Assembly (NCBI GenBank): GCA_021582295.1
Contig: CP091137.1
Coordinates: 460,970-524,969 of the forward strand
From: Candidatus Thiovulum stygium
GTDB taxonomy: Bacteria; Campylobacterota; Campylobacteria; Campylobacterales; Thiovulaceae
DNA length: 64,000 bases
Direction of reading: 5' to 3'
The notes beneath the pieces were generated by a model. It saw only the letters and a list, made by a program, of their open reading frames with translations. It ran no database searches and was not told the DNA's origin. Positions 39,894 to 48,558 of this stretch are shown in pieces. How positions within the stretch are numbered: position 1 is the stretch's first letter; each line of letters opens with the position of its first letter. The position numbers and the translations under genes are program-made.

Positions 39894-40721
39894 GTGGTTA
39901 ATAAATCAGAGTTGGAAAAATATATAGCAAAAATTCCACCAAAACCTGACATTATTGTAAGAGTAATTGAACAAGTTGAAGCTGGAAATCTAAAAAAGGG
40001 GGCTGAAATAGCCAAAGAAGACCCTATTTTAGTTAAATATATGCAAAATCTTATAAATAAACCTATTTTTGGTTTTCGTAAAAAAGTTACAGATATTGTT
40101 CAGATTTTCGCTCTTTTTGGCATTGATCATGTTCATGAACTTTTGCATCACTATTTATTAACTCTAATATCTCCGAAAAAATGGAGAATATTCAAATTAA
40201 ATGATAATAGTTTTAGAGAATTACAAGCCCAATTGAGTTTTTATTGGGATAGAATTTTAGAATTTGAAAATATTCATAATAGAGATATCGCTTTAGCTGT
40301 TTCACTTTTACCTTTATCAATAGTAATCTGTGATGAAATTTTTCATAATTTTAAAAGTGCAATTGAACTTTTAAAAGATACCTCATCAGTTGATTATGAT
40401 TTTTTATTATATAAACTTACAGAAGTTAGATTAACTGAATTAAGTGCAAAAATAGGCGAATTTTGGGGTTTTCCAAAAATAGCTCTTGATATTTTAAGTG
40501 CTTCTTCTCCAAATCAAAATATAAACAATAAATTTCCAGAAAATATTAATAATTTAGGCAAATGGCTACATTTGACACTTTTTTATGTTTTAAGTAAACC
40601 GCTATTTATTAATAGTGATTTGAATAGTTTTATAAAATTTGATATAGATTATATAGAATCTATATATCAAGATTTTAGTGAATTATTTATGAATGAAGAA
40701 AATAAAGGTCAAAATTATTGA
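39894..40721 (+). CDS. HDOD-domain signalling protein
   Basis: About 275 residues from GTG 39894, which has GGAG six bases before it; an in-frame TTG at 39882 overlaps that site. The HDOD signature is visible at the start (IAKIPPKPDIIVRVIEQVEAG) and in EIAKEDPILVKYMQNLINKP and FALFGIDHVHELLHHYLL, with the rest helical. HDOD domains are HD-like but lack phosphodiesterase residues, and act in signal transduction. It overlaps the STAS-CheX gene by 4 nt, which suggests that the two proteins work together. Confidence 0.8.
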   Translation: MVNKSELEKYIAKIPPKPDIIVRVIEQVEAGNLKKGAEIAKEDPILVKYMQNLINKPIFGFRKKVTDIVQIFALFGIDHVHELLHHYLLTLISPKKWRIFKLNDNSFRELQAQLSFYWDRILEFENIHNRDIALAVSLLPLSIVICDEIFHNFKSAIELLKDTSSVDYDFLLYKLTEVRLTELSAKIGEFWGFPKIALDILSASSPNQNINNKFPENINNLGKWLHLTLFYVLSKPLFINSDLNSFIKFDIDYIESIYQDFSELFMNEENKGQNY

Positions 40722-42115
40722 AACCCGTTGTTCATAAAAGAATATCAGCTTTTTATCCTCAAGGTTTTATAGATTCAAATAATGCCTATTATATAGTTAC
40801 AGAAGATGATATAGCTTATAGTTTAGAACGAGAAGTTAGAATGATTCTTGTATCTTTAAAAAGAGTTGTCTTTTTTAATTTTAATGGCTTTTCGATTATT
40901 CTTGATAATTTAAAACGAGCTAGAGAACGATCTCCAATTATAACTATAGGTTTTTGCGATTATAATCAAATGCAATATGATACTATTCGTCGTTTTTTTG
41001 ATAAAAAAATAGATTTTTCTCTATATAAAAGTTTTAAAATCGCTTCACTTTTTACAACTCCAAGTATAGGTGGTGAATCGATTCTCGTTTGGAATGAAAA
41101 TTACGAACAACGAAATTTACAAAGTATTGAACTATTCGAACAAGGTTATAATCCAATTGTTGTTCATCGAAAATCTGATTTTTTAGAAAAATTAGGACAC
41201 GAAGGACAATTTGATGATATTGTTCAAGATACTTTTATTGGTTCAGTTGGTATTGTTCCTTTTGCTAGAGTTAATGGTAGTTCAATTATTTATACTTTAA
41301 CTGGTTATCTTGATGCTACAATTGATAACCAATTTGACTATGCTTATCATAATAAAGCTATTAGAACAGGTTTTAAACTTTTTATTTTTGATATGAAAAA
41401 TATAGTTTCGATGAATATTAAAGTTGTAAGTTTCTTTAAAAAAATAGTAACAGATGCGAAACAATATGAAGGAAATATATGTATCGTTAATTTAGTTGAT
41501 AGTGAAACAACTAAAAAAATAAAAGGTGAATTGGAAAAAATTGAAGTTAAATTTTTTGCAACTTTAGAAGAAATTATAAATAATAAAAAACTTATTGCTC
41601 AACTTGGTGGTATTTTAAAAGATGAAAATAAAGCGAATAAAAGTGTAACTAAAAAACTTATAAATCATTTGCCTAGTTTTATAAATGCCACTGTTTCAAC
41701 TCTTGAAATGATGATCGGAGTTGATGCCGTGAAAACTGGAGCAATTAAACTTCAAGATTTAACCGTTGAAAATGGCGACAAAAAACTTGCAAGTTCTATC
41801 GGATTTTATGGTGACTTGGAGGGAGTAATAATTTTAATTTTTCCATTTCAGTTGGCGAAAAAAAGTTGTAGTATTATGCTTGGTGAAGATATAAATACAC
41901 TTTCAGAAGTTCTCGATTCTTTAGCAGAATTGCTGAATGTTATCGGTGGTCGAGTTAAAATACATTTAGCTGAAAGTGATATTTCTATTTCAATTACTTT
42001 GCCTCGAACATATTCTTCAACTAATGATCTTTCCGAAGCTTTTACTATTAATCGCGGAATTCAGGTTAATCTTGATTTTAGTGGTGAAATTTTTACATTT
42101 TTCTTAACTAGATAA
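40718..42115 (+). CDS. STAS and CheX domain protein
   Basis: 465 residues from TTG 40718, overlapping the HDOD stop. Residues 1-170 are an alpha/beta region with REVRMILVSLKRVVFFN and RARERSPIITIGFCDYNQ, receiver-like but without phosphorylation residues. Residues about 185-290 resemble a STAS domain (GSSIIYTLTGYLDAT, LFIFDMKNIVSM). The end (from about 325) matches CheX: SIGFYGDLEGVIILIFP and the E-xx-N phosphatase motif in SLAELLNVIGGRVKI. CheX dephosphorylates CheY-P, so it may tune chemotaxis or a related pathway together with the HDOD protein. Domain limits are estimates. Confidence 0.7.
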   Translation: MKPVVHKRISAFYPQGFIDSNNAYYIVTEDDIAYSLEREVRMILVSLKRVVFFNFNGFSIILDNLKRARERSPIITIGFCDYNQMQYDTIRRFFDKKIDFSLYKSFKIASLFTTPSIGGESILVWNENYEQRNLQSIELFEQGYNPIVVHRKSDFLEKLGHEGQFDDIVQDTFIGSVGIVPFARVNGSSIIYTLTGYLDATIDNQFDYAYHNKAIRTGFKLFIFDMKNIVSMNIKVVSFFKKIVTDAKQYEGNICIVNLVDSETTKKIKGELEKIEVKFFATLEEIINNKKLIAQLGGILKDENKANKSVTKKLINHLPSFINATVSTLEMMIGVDAVKTGAIKLQDLTVENGDKKLASSIGFYGDLEGVIILIFPFQLAKKSCSIMLGEDINTLSEVLDSLAELLNVIGGRVKIHLAESDISISITLPRTYSSTNDLSEAFTINRGIQVNLDFSGEIFTFFLTR

Positions 42116-42123
42116 TTAATATT

Positions 42124-42792
42124 TTGAATTTAAATAAATCTGATTTTCGTAAATATGCTCTTAAAAAATTAAAAACTCAGAAAAAAGCTTTTTATAGAAA
42201 TAGCACTAATAAAATAATTAAAAAATTAAAAATTCTAATAGATAAATTAGCTCCTAAAAATATTTTATTATATTCTCCACTTAAATTTGAATCTAATATC
42301 AATGAAATTTTTAAAATAGCTTCTAAAAAAGATATTGATATTTTTGTTCCTTTTATAGAACCAGAAAAAGATAGTTTCAAAATGGTAAAATATCGATTAC
42401 CCCTTAAAAAAAGTCTTTTTGGCACATTTGAAAGCGGGAATTCAACGAGAAAAATTGATATAGTAGATTTAGCAATTGTTCCTATTGTCGGAATTGACCG
42501 CAATGGCAAACGAATCGGCATGGGAAAAGGCATGTATGATCGTTTTTTCGCATCTCTTCGCAAAAGACCAATAATAATTTTTATTCAAAATTTAGAATGT
42601 CTTAGTCCAGTAACTATAACTGACCATTATGATATTCAAGCTGATTACTATATTACTCCTCGTGTCTCAATCAAAATCAAGGGAACTAATAATTATGTCA
42701 TTAGAGATAAATTCAAATTATCTAATAATCGGAATAGCTGTTTTGATTCTATCAAACATTTTTACGATATTAATCACAAGGCTGATTCTTAG
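42124..42792 (+). CDS. 5-formyltetrahydrofolate cyclo-ligase
   Basis: The family motifs are present: NILLYSPLKFESNI, VPIVGIDRNGKRIGMGKGMYDRFF (the ATP-binding GxGxGxYD), and a final DIQADYYITP. The enzyme turns 5-formyl-THF into methenyl-THF. The frame runs 98 nt into rny. One more A in the AAAA near 42674 would put a TAA directly before the rny ATG, so the last 30 residues may be an artefact of a missing base. The start is TTG 42124, 8 nt after the STAS-CheX stop. Confidence 0.85.
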   Translation: MNLNKSDFRKYALKKLKTQKKAFYRNSTNKIIKKLKILIDKLAPKNILLYSPLKFESNINEIFKIASKKDIDIFVPFIEPEKDSFKMVKYRLPLKKSLFGTFESGNSTRKIDIVDLAIVPIVGIDRNGKRIGMGKGMYDRFFASLRKRPIIIFIQNLECLSPVTITDHYDIQADYYITPRVSIKIKGTNNYVIRDKFKLSNNRNSCFDSIKHFYDINHKADS

Positions 42793-44212
42793 AAGTTCAA
42801 GTTTTGCTTTTATAAAAAATGCAAAAATTAAAGCTAAAGCAATAGAAAAAGATGCTGATTTTTTATTAAAAGATGCAAAAATTAGAGCTAAAGAATATGA
42901 ATTTCAACATCGCCAAGAATTAGATAAAACTCTTTTAAGTCTTGAAAACGATTTAAAAGAACAAACTAAAAACTTAAAAATTGAAGAGTTCGAACTTCAA
43001 AACCAACAGAATATTTTAAAAAAATATCAAAACGAATATATAGAAAAAATTAGAGAAAGTGACAAAATACTTGAAAAAATAGGTGGTTTAACTATTGATG
43101 AAGCTCGAGAACTTATTATTAAAAGAGTTGAATCAGAAGAACAAACCCGTTTATCAAATATGATAAGAAAATATGAAGAAAGAGCTAGAAATGAATCTGA
43201 AAAAAATGCTCAATATATTTTAGCACTTGCTACAACTCGATTTGCTGGTGAATTTGGTGCTGAACGACTAGTTAATACGATTAAATTAGCAAGTGATGAT
43301 ATAAAAGGACGAATAATCGGTAAAGAGGGTCGAAATATAAAACGACTTGAATCTGTTCTCGGAGTTGATATTATTGTTGATGGAACTCCAAGATCGATAA
43401 CTCTTTCGAGTTTTAATTTATATCGTCGTGCAATTGCTGTTAAAACTCTTGAAAAATTAATTGACGATGGACGAATTCAACCTGCTCGAATTGAAGAGAT
43501 TCACGAACAAGTTACTCAAGAATTTGATCGCGATATTCAAAAAGAGGGTGAAGATGTTGTTCTTGAACTTGGTATTGGCATTGTTAATCTGGAATTGATA
43601 AAATTAATTGGAAAATTAAGATATAGAGCTAGTTATGGACAAAATACTCTTTCACATTCGATTGAAGTTGCATATTTAGCTGGAATGATGACAGCTGAAA
43701 TTGGTGGAGATGAAATTCTTGCTCGACGAGCAGGACTTTTACACGATATTGGTAAAGCTTTAACTCATGATAGCGGTGGAAATCATGTTGAACTTGGTGT
43801 TGAGGTTTGCAGAAAATTTGGTGAAAGTGAAGTTGTAATTAATGCAATTTATGCTCATCACGAATATGAAATTGCCAAAACAGTTGAAGTTGCAACAGTT
43901 TGTGCTGCGGACAAACTTTCTGCTGGTCGTCCTGGAGCAAGAAGAGAAGTTCTTGAAAATTCGCTTAAACGAATACAAACAGTTGAAGATTTAGCAATAG
44001 AACATACTGGTGTTGAATCAGCTTATGCTGTAAATTCTGGTCGCGAATTGAGAGTAATCGTAAATGCTTCAATTTTATCAGATGATGATGCTTTGCAATT
44101 ATCAAAAACACTTGCTAGAGAAATCGAAAATAAGATCGAAAAATTTCCTGGAGATATTGTTGTTAATGTTATTCGCGAAAAACGAATCAAAAGTGTAGCT
44201 AAAAGTTTATAA
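42695..44212 (+). CDS. rny: Ribonuclease Y
   Basis: About 505 residues from ATG 42695 (MSLEINSNYLIIGIAVLI), preceded by AAGGGA; the frame is open upstream. An N-terminal membrane helix, a long coiled coil (KAKAIEKDADFLLKDA onward), a KH domain (IGKEGRNIKRLESVLGVD), and an HD domain with SHSIEVAYLAGMM and AGLLHDIGKALTHD make the standard RNase Y order. It starts mRNA decay at the membrane. A 13-nt-loop inverted repeat of GATGAGGT lies 14 nt after its stop. Confidence 0.96.
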   Translation: MSLEINSNYLIIGIAVLILSNIFTILITRLILRSSSFAFIKNAKIKAKAIEKDADFLLKDAKIRAKEYEFQHRQELDKTLLSLENDLKEQTKNLKIEEFELQNQQNILKKYQNEYIEKIRESDKILEKIGGLTIDEARELIIKRVESEEQTRLSNMIRKYEERARNESEKNAQYILALATTRFAGEFGAERLVNTIKLASDDIKGRIIGKEGRNIKRLESVLGVDIIVDGTPRSITLSSFNLYRRAIAVKTLEKLIDDGRIQPARIEEIHEQVTQEFDRDIQKEGEDVVLELGIGIVNLELIKLIGKLRYRASYGQNTLSHSIEVAYLAGMMTAEIGGDEILARRAGLLHDIGKALTHDSGGNHVELGVEVCRKFGESEVVINAIYAHHEYEIAKTVEVATVCAADKLSAGRPGARREVLENSLKRIQTVEDLAIEHTGVESAYAVNSGRELRVIVNASILSDDDALQLSKTLAREIENKIEKFPGDIVVNVIREKRIKSVAKSL

Positions 44213-44225
44213 AAATAAATTATAA

Positions 44226-44260
44226 TTTGATGAGGTCTGATTTAAAATAACCTCATCAAA
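44226..44260. repeat. 11-bp inverted repeat of TTTGATGAGGT after rny
   Basis: TTTGATGAGGT (44226-44236) faces ACCTCATCAAA (44250-44260) with a 13-nt loop, directly after the rny stop. Two copies of the over-represented octamer form the stem. It may terminate rny and at the same time be a pair of uptake-type motifs. Confidence 0.9.
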
Positions 44261-44361
44261 AAATTAAATTTAAAACTAGACTCAAAACTCTATTATTTTT
44301 ACTAGAAATTTTTAAGTTCAATTCTGATAGGATCGCAATAAATAAATTCAGAGGTAGATAA

Positions 44362-44748
44362 ATGCCAAAAATTAATCGATATGTTGATATTGACACAGTT
44401 GAGCGAGAAGCTCGAAAAGATTATATTGACCGACATTCGCCATTTATTCATGTAAATAGTGAAGCAAAAAAAGGTCAAAAACTTGCAATTACTGTCAAAG
44501 TTGGAAATGCTTATTCTCATCCAGATGATTTTGATCACTATATTGCAAATATTACTCTTTATAATGGTGAAACTCTTCTTGCTAGAGCTGATTTTGTTCC
44601 TGGAACTCTTGGAAATGAAAAAAGTCAAGCTGAAGTTATTTTTAATATTATTCCTAAATCAAACAAATTGACCTTAGTCGCTCAAAGCTATTGTACAAAA
44701 CATGGAGTATGGGAATCTGATCCTGTTGTTGTAGAAGTTTCTGAATAA
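44362..44748 (+). CDS. Superoxide reductase (neelaredoxin-like)
   Basis: 128 residues. The iron ligands of superoxide reductase can be placed: HSPFIHV near residue 25, YSHPDDFDHYIANI in the middle and YCTKHGVWES near the end (Cys and His ligands). There is no N-terminal desulfoferrodoxin domain, so it is the one-iron type. It reduces superoxide to peroxide without making oxygen, as expected in a microaerophile. AGAGGT precedes the ATG. A hairpin follows the stop. Confidence 0.85.
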   Translation: MPKINRYVDIDTVEREARKDYIDRHSPFIHVNSEAKKGQKLAITVKVGNAYSHPDDFDHYIANITLYNGETLLARADFVPGTLGNEKSQAEVIFNIIPKSNKLTLVAQSYCTKHGVWESDPVVVEVSE

Positions 44749-44763
44749 TTAAACTCTATGTAT

Positions 44764-44788
44764 TCCCAAATTATTAAAAAATTTGGGA
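44764..44788 (+). terminator. Hairpin after the superoxide reductase gene
   Basis: TCCCAAAT (44764-44771) pairs with ATTTGGGA (44781-44788), 9-nt loop. No T-run follows, so it is only a possible terminator, 16 nt after the stop. Confidence 0.45.
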
Positions 44789-44809
44789 AACTAAACTAAT
44801 ATTTATATT

Positions 44810-45439
44810 TTGACTAATTTAACTCCAGAATCTATAAATTCTATTTCTTGTTCTTCTTGTTTATCAATTAATAAACTCCCTAATAATTTTAACCAAAAAA
44901 ATATTACTCTAAAATGTTATAAATGTGGTTCAAATTTATCTATCAATAATAAATATAATACTTCAACTTCTTGGGCTTTATTAATATCAGCCATAATTTT
45001 ATATATTCCCGCAAATCTATTACCAGTTATGAATGTTGTATCTTTTGGCAAAGGAGAAGCTTCGACAATTTTTGAAGGTGTCATTCATTTTGCTGAAATT
45101 GGTTCTTACGGTTTAGCATTAATAATTTTCTTCGCTAGTATTTTTATTCCAATTATTAAAATTATATTTTTAATAATACTTTTAATTAGTGTCGATTTCA
45201 AATATTGTTCAAATCTTCGTGCTAAAACTTCAATATATCGTTTTCTTGAATCAATTGGCAAATGGTCAATGGTTGATGTTTTTGTTGTAGCTCTATTGGT
45301 CGCCCTTGTTCAATTTGGTAATTTCGCTTTAATCGAAGTTGGTTCAGGAACATTATCTTTTTCAGCAGTCGTAATTTTGACAATGTTGGCAACAGCAAAT
45401 TTTGATTCAAAATGGCTTTGGAAATCTTGCGAGTCTTAA
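44810..45439 (+). CDS. PqiA-family membrane protein
   Basis: 209 residues. A zinc-ribbon-like start (SCSSCLSINK, then LKCYKCGSNL) is followed by four membrane helices; IPANLLPVMNV is the PqiA signature and SMVDVFVVALLVALVQ the second conserved segment. This corresponds to one half of E. coli PqiA, which is part of a lipid transport system between the membranes. No pqiB is adjacent. The start TTG 44810 has no clear ribosome site, so it is uncertain. Confidence 0.8.
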   Translation: MTNLTPESINSISCSSCLSINKLPNNFNQKNITLKCYKCGSNLSINNKYNTSTSWALLISAIILYIPANLLPVMNVVSFGKGEASTIFEGVIHFAEIGSYGLALIIFFASIFIPIIKIIFLIILLISVDFKYCSNLRAKTSIYRFLESIGKWSMVDVFVVALLVALVQFGNFALIEVGSGTLSFSAVVILTMLATANFDSKWLWKSCES

Positions 45440-45510
45440 AAAACATTAACTTAAATTTTTCTTAATTTTAATAATAAAATCTCAATTTCGTCGATTAAGT
45501 TAACTTTGCT

Positions 45511-45952
<442 letters not shown>

Positions 45953-45994
45953 AAATTTAAACTTTTATTTATCTATCAAAAAAACTCTCCTGAA

Positions 45995-46026
45995 AACTCT
46001 GATCTTTTGATCAGAGTTAATCTTTT
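45995..46026 (+). terminator. Terminator of glnB
   Basis: AACTCTGATC (45995-46004) pairs with GATCAGAGTT (46009-46018) with a TTTT loop, followed by AATCTTTTT. Good rho-independent form, 43 nt after the stop. Confidence 0.8.
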
Positions 46027-46133
46027 TATTCTAAATTTTCAAAATTTTATATATTTATTTACAGTTTAATTTAATTTAATTTAAAAAGTATTCAGAGCTT
46101 TTTAAAACACAGAATATATAAAAAATATGATTA

Positions 46134-47960
46134 TTAAATTTCGTCAGCTACTTGAACATCATAAATAATGTCATCAAATGGATGTCGATACATTGGCATT
46201 TGCAATCGTTTTTCATCAAGAACATGTCCGATAAATCCAATTGTTCGTCCAGCAATAAAAAAAGCATTTAAAGTTCCACTTGAGATAAATTCGTTAATTT
46301 CTTCTTCGCTATAACCCAAAGCTCTCCACATATCAACCATTAGAATTCCAATTGTTCCATCAACATTTAAGATGAGGTTCTCTTTTTTAGATGTTGTTAA
46401 TAATTCTATTTGAATAGCATAATCTAAAAGTGGAGTTTGTGGAAAATATTGCGATGCAAATTTTTTAAGACCTTCAACTCGTTTATCTGGATTTTTCAAC
46501 GATTTAATTCTATGTCCAATTCCTGGAATAGGAATTCCCTGTTTTTTCATATATTCAAGAAATTCTTTTGGCGATAAATTATTATCAAAACCATATTTGA
46601 AATATTTTGCTGCATCATCAATTGCACCACCAAATCGAGGACCAATCGTTAATAAACCAGTAACAAGCGATTCTACGACACTTTTTCCTGCTCTAGCTGT
46701 AACTTTTGCATTGTGAGCTCCTGAAACCGCTGGACCGTGATCAGCAACTGTTTTAATAACTGTTTCGATAAAGTCTGTTGCCCATTTTGGATATCTTTTT
46801 TTGAACCATAAAAGCGAAATAACATCTCCGATTCCTTTTCCAGTTTCTGGAGTTGCAAGACTAGAAATAGGAAATCCAGCATAAGTTGCTTCATCGCCTC
46901 GATCATCAGAAATTGTGCAAACAAAATTCTTTTTCTTTTGAGATTTTGGTAATTCTCGAAGTTTTGGTTCAATAACTTCACTAATGACACCACTATTTTT
47001 TAAATTAGTATAAATTTCATTTATAATTTTAGGTAAATCATTAAAACTAGTTGGAACATAAATTCCAGCTTCAGCCATTGTTTTATTTTTAGAAACCGCA
47101 GTTTCACGATCAGCATTTGCACTTGCTCCAGCATGTCCAAATTGAACACCAGTTGAAAAATGTTGAGCTATCGTTCCGATACACCAACCAATAACAGGTT
47201 TTTTAATTAGACCATTTTTTACAGCATCAATAACTTTATATTCTTCAGTTCCGCCAACTTCACCTAATAAAACCAAATATTTAACTTGTGGATTTTGTTC
47301 CATTCTAAGCATATTTTCGATAAATACAGAACCAACAAATCGGTCGCCACCGATTGCAACACCTTCAGCAATGCCATCAGCATTAATCGAAATAATATTA
47401 GAAAGTTCATTAAATAGTCCTCCTGATCGTGTTACAAGACCGCAAGAACCTGCTCTATGAAGTTTAGAATTAATTATATTTTCGATAGTTCCACCAACAT
47501 TTGCAATTTTAAAAGCTCCTGGAACAATTGCTCCAACTGTTGCAGGACCGATAACTGTAACATTTTTACTTCGAGCTGTTGCATTCATTTTTCGAGCAAG
47601 TCTTTCTGGAATTCCTTCAGCTGTAATCATAATTGAACTAAATCCACCTAATTCAAGAGCTTCCATCGTAACATCGTAAGCTGTTCTGAATGATGCGAAA
47701 TTTAATAAAACATCAGCTTTTGGAAATTTTCTTTTGGCTTCAGCTGTATTTCTAAAAAGAGGAACCATTACCTCATCAGCACCAAAAAAGAATTTATCAA
47801 ATTTATCAGTTGCAGTTGGAGAAACTATACAAGCAACAGATGGTTTTTCGCGACCTATAACATAGTCATAATCAAACATTCGTTGAATAGCACTCTGGTT
47901 ATTATTCCAGAAAATTGCTTGTGTATCTCGTGTATATAACACATTTATGTTTATGCTCAT
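46134..47960 (-). CDS. aclA: ATP citrate lyase, large (alpha) subunit
   Basis: 608 residues. The N-terminal CoA-binding and ligase part includes TRSGGLFNELSN and the phosphohistidine segment QFGHAGASANADRETA; the C-terminal citrate synthase-like domain has GPRFGGAIDDAAKYF, GIPIPGIGHRIKS and FIAGRTIGFIGHVLDEKR. With AclB it splits citrate into acetyl-CoA and oxaloacetate, the key reaction of the reductive TCA cycle. Two small membrane genes separate it from aclB, which is unusual. The subunits must be coexpressed, so one transcript is likely. Confidence 0.96.
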   Translation of the reverse strand: MSININVLYTRDTQAIFWNNNQSAIQRMFDYDYVIGREKPSVACIVSPTATDKFDKFFFGADEVMVPLFRNTAEAKRKFPKADVLLNFASFRTAYDVTMEALELGGFSSIMITAEGIPERLARKMNATARSKNVTVIGPATVGAIVPGAFKIANVGGTIENIINSKLHRAGSCGLVTRSGGLFNELSNIISINADGIAEGVAIGGDRFVGSVFIENMLRMEQNPQVKYLVLLGEVGGTEEYKVIDAVKNGLIKKPVIGWCIGTIAQHFSTGVQFGHAGASANADRETAVSKNKTMAEAGIYVPTSFNDLPKIINEIYTNLKNSGVISEVIEPKLRELPKSQKKKNFVCTISDDRGDEATYAGFPISSLATPETGKGIGDVISLLWFKKRYPKWATDFIETVIKTVADHGPAVSGAHNAKVTARAGKSVVESLVTGLLTIGPRFGGAIDDAAKYFKYGFDNNLSPKEFLEYMKKQGIPIPGIGHRIKSLKNPDKRVEGLKKFASQYFPQTPLLDYAIQIELLTTSKKENLILNVDGTIGILMVDMWRALGYSEEEINEFISSGTLNAFFIAGRTIGFIGHVLDEKRLQMPMYRHPFDDIIYDVQVADEI

Positions 47961-47992
47961 ATTTATATATATCCTTTAATATTTAGTTTAAT

Positions 47993-48229
47993 TTAAAATC
48001 TCTTTTCTAATAAAAGATTTACTATCTTTCGAACTTGTGGAACAACTATAAAAATTGTCGGAAATGCAATAATAAAAGCTTTCCAATAGGCATTTAACCA
48101 AAAGGATAGAAATCCATCAACAAAACCGAGATTTATAAATGTAACTACAAAACTCATAAAGCTAAAGCCCGACATAAAGAGGGACATTAAAAATGAGAAG
48201 AGAACCATCTCATATTTTTTGTTGATCAA
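47993..48229 (-). CDS. DUF2798 small membrane protein
   Basis: 78 residues with two membrane helices. KKYEMVLFSFLMSLFMSGFS and WLNAYWKAFIIAFPTIFIVVPQ fit the DUF2798 family pattern. Function unknown. It lies between the DUF805 gene and aclA. Confidence 0.75.
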   Translation of the reverse strand: MINKKYEMVLFSFLMSLFMSGFSFMSFVVTFINLGFVDGFLSFWLNAYWKAFIIAFPTIFIVVPQVRKIVNLLLEKRF

Positions 48230-48243
48230 ATCCTTATCCTTTA

Positions 48244-48555
48244 TTAATTTATATTTTTCAGAGGGTCTTCACCAAAACGATTTGAGCCTTGAGTACCAGA
48301 AACAAAACCTATGATAAGTACAACAAATGGAACGAAAATCCAAATAGAACTCCAACCATTCCAATCAAAATCATGAAATCTCTTTATTGAACCAATAAAT
48401 TCGATATATAAAAGCGGAAAAGCAACTAACCCAACTATTGGAAAAGCTTGAACCATTAATTCTAAAATAACATATATAGTTACTACTGGAATAATATATT
48501 TTAACCAATAGGTTTTTCTACAAATTCGCCCTTCAGCTGAAAAATATCCTGACAT
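48244..48555 (-). CDS. DUF805 membrane protein
   Basis: 103 residues with three hydrophobic segments. The start MSGYFSAEGRICRKTYWLKY and the KRFHDFDWNGWSS motif are typical of DUF805, and the end GSNRFGEDP too. Function is unknown. It follows aclB after 3 nt and so shares its transcript. Confidence 0.85.
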   Translation of the reverse strand: MSGYFSAEGRICRKTYWLKYIIPVVTIYVILELMVQAFPIVGLVAFPLLYIEFIGSIKRFHDFDWNGWSSIWIFVPFVVLIIGFVSGTQGSNRFGEDPLKNIN

Positions 48556-48558
48556 CTA

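Noticed and set aside
44362-44748. SoxZ-like sulfur carrier
   Set aside because: The YCTKHG and YSHPDDFDH motifs fit the iron ligands of superoxide reductase; SoxZ motifs are absent.
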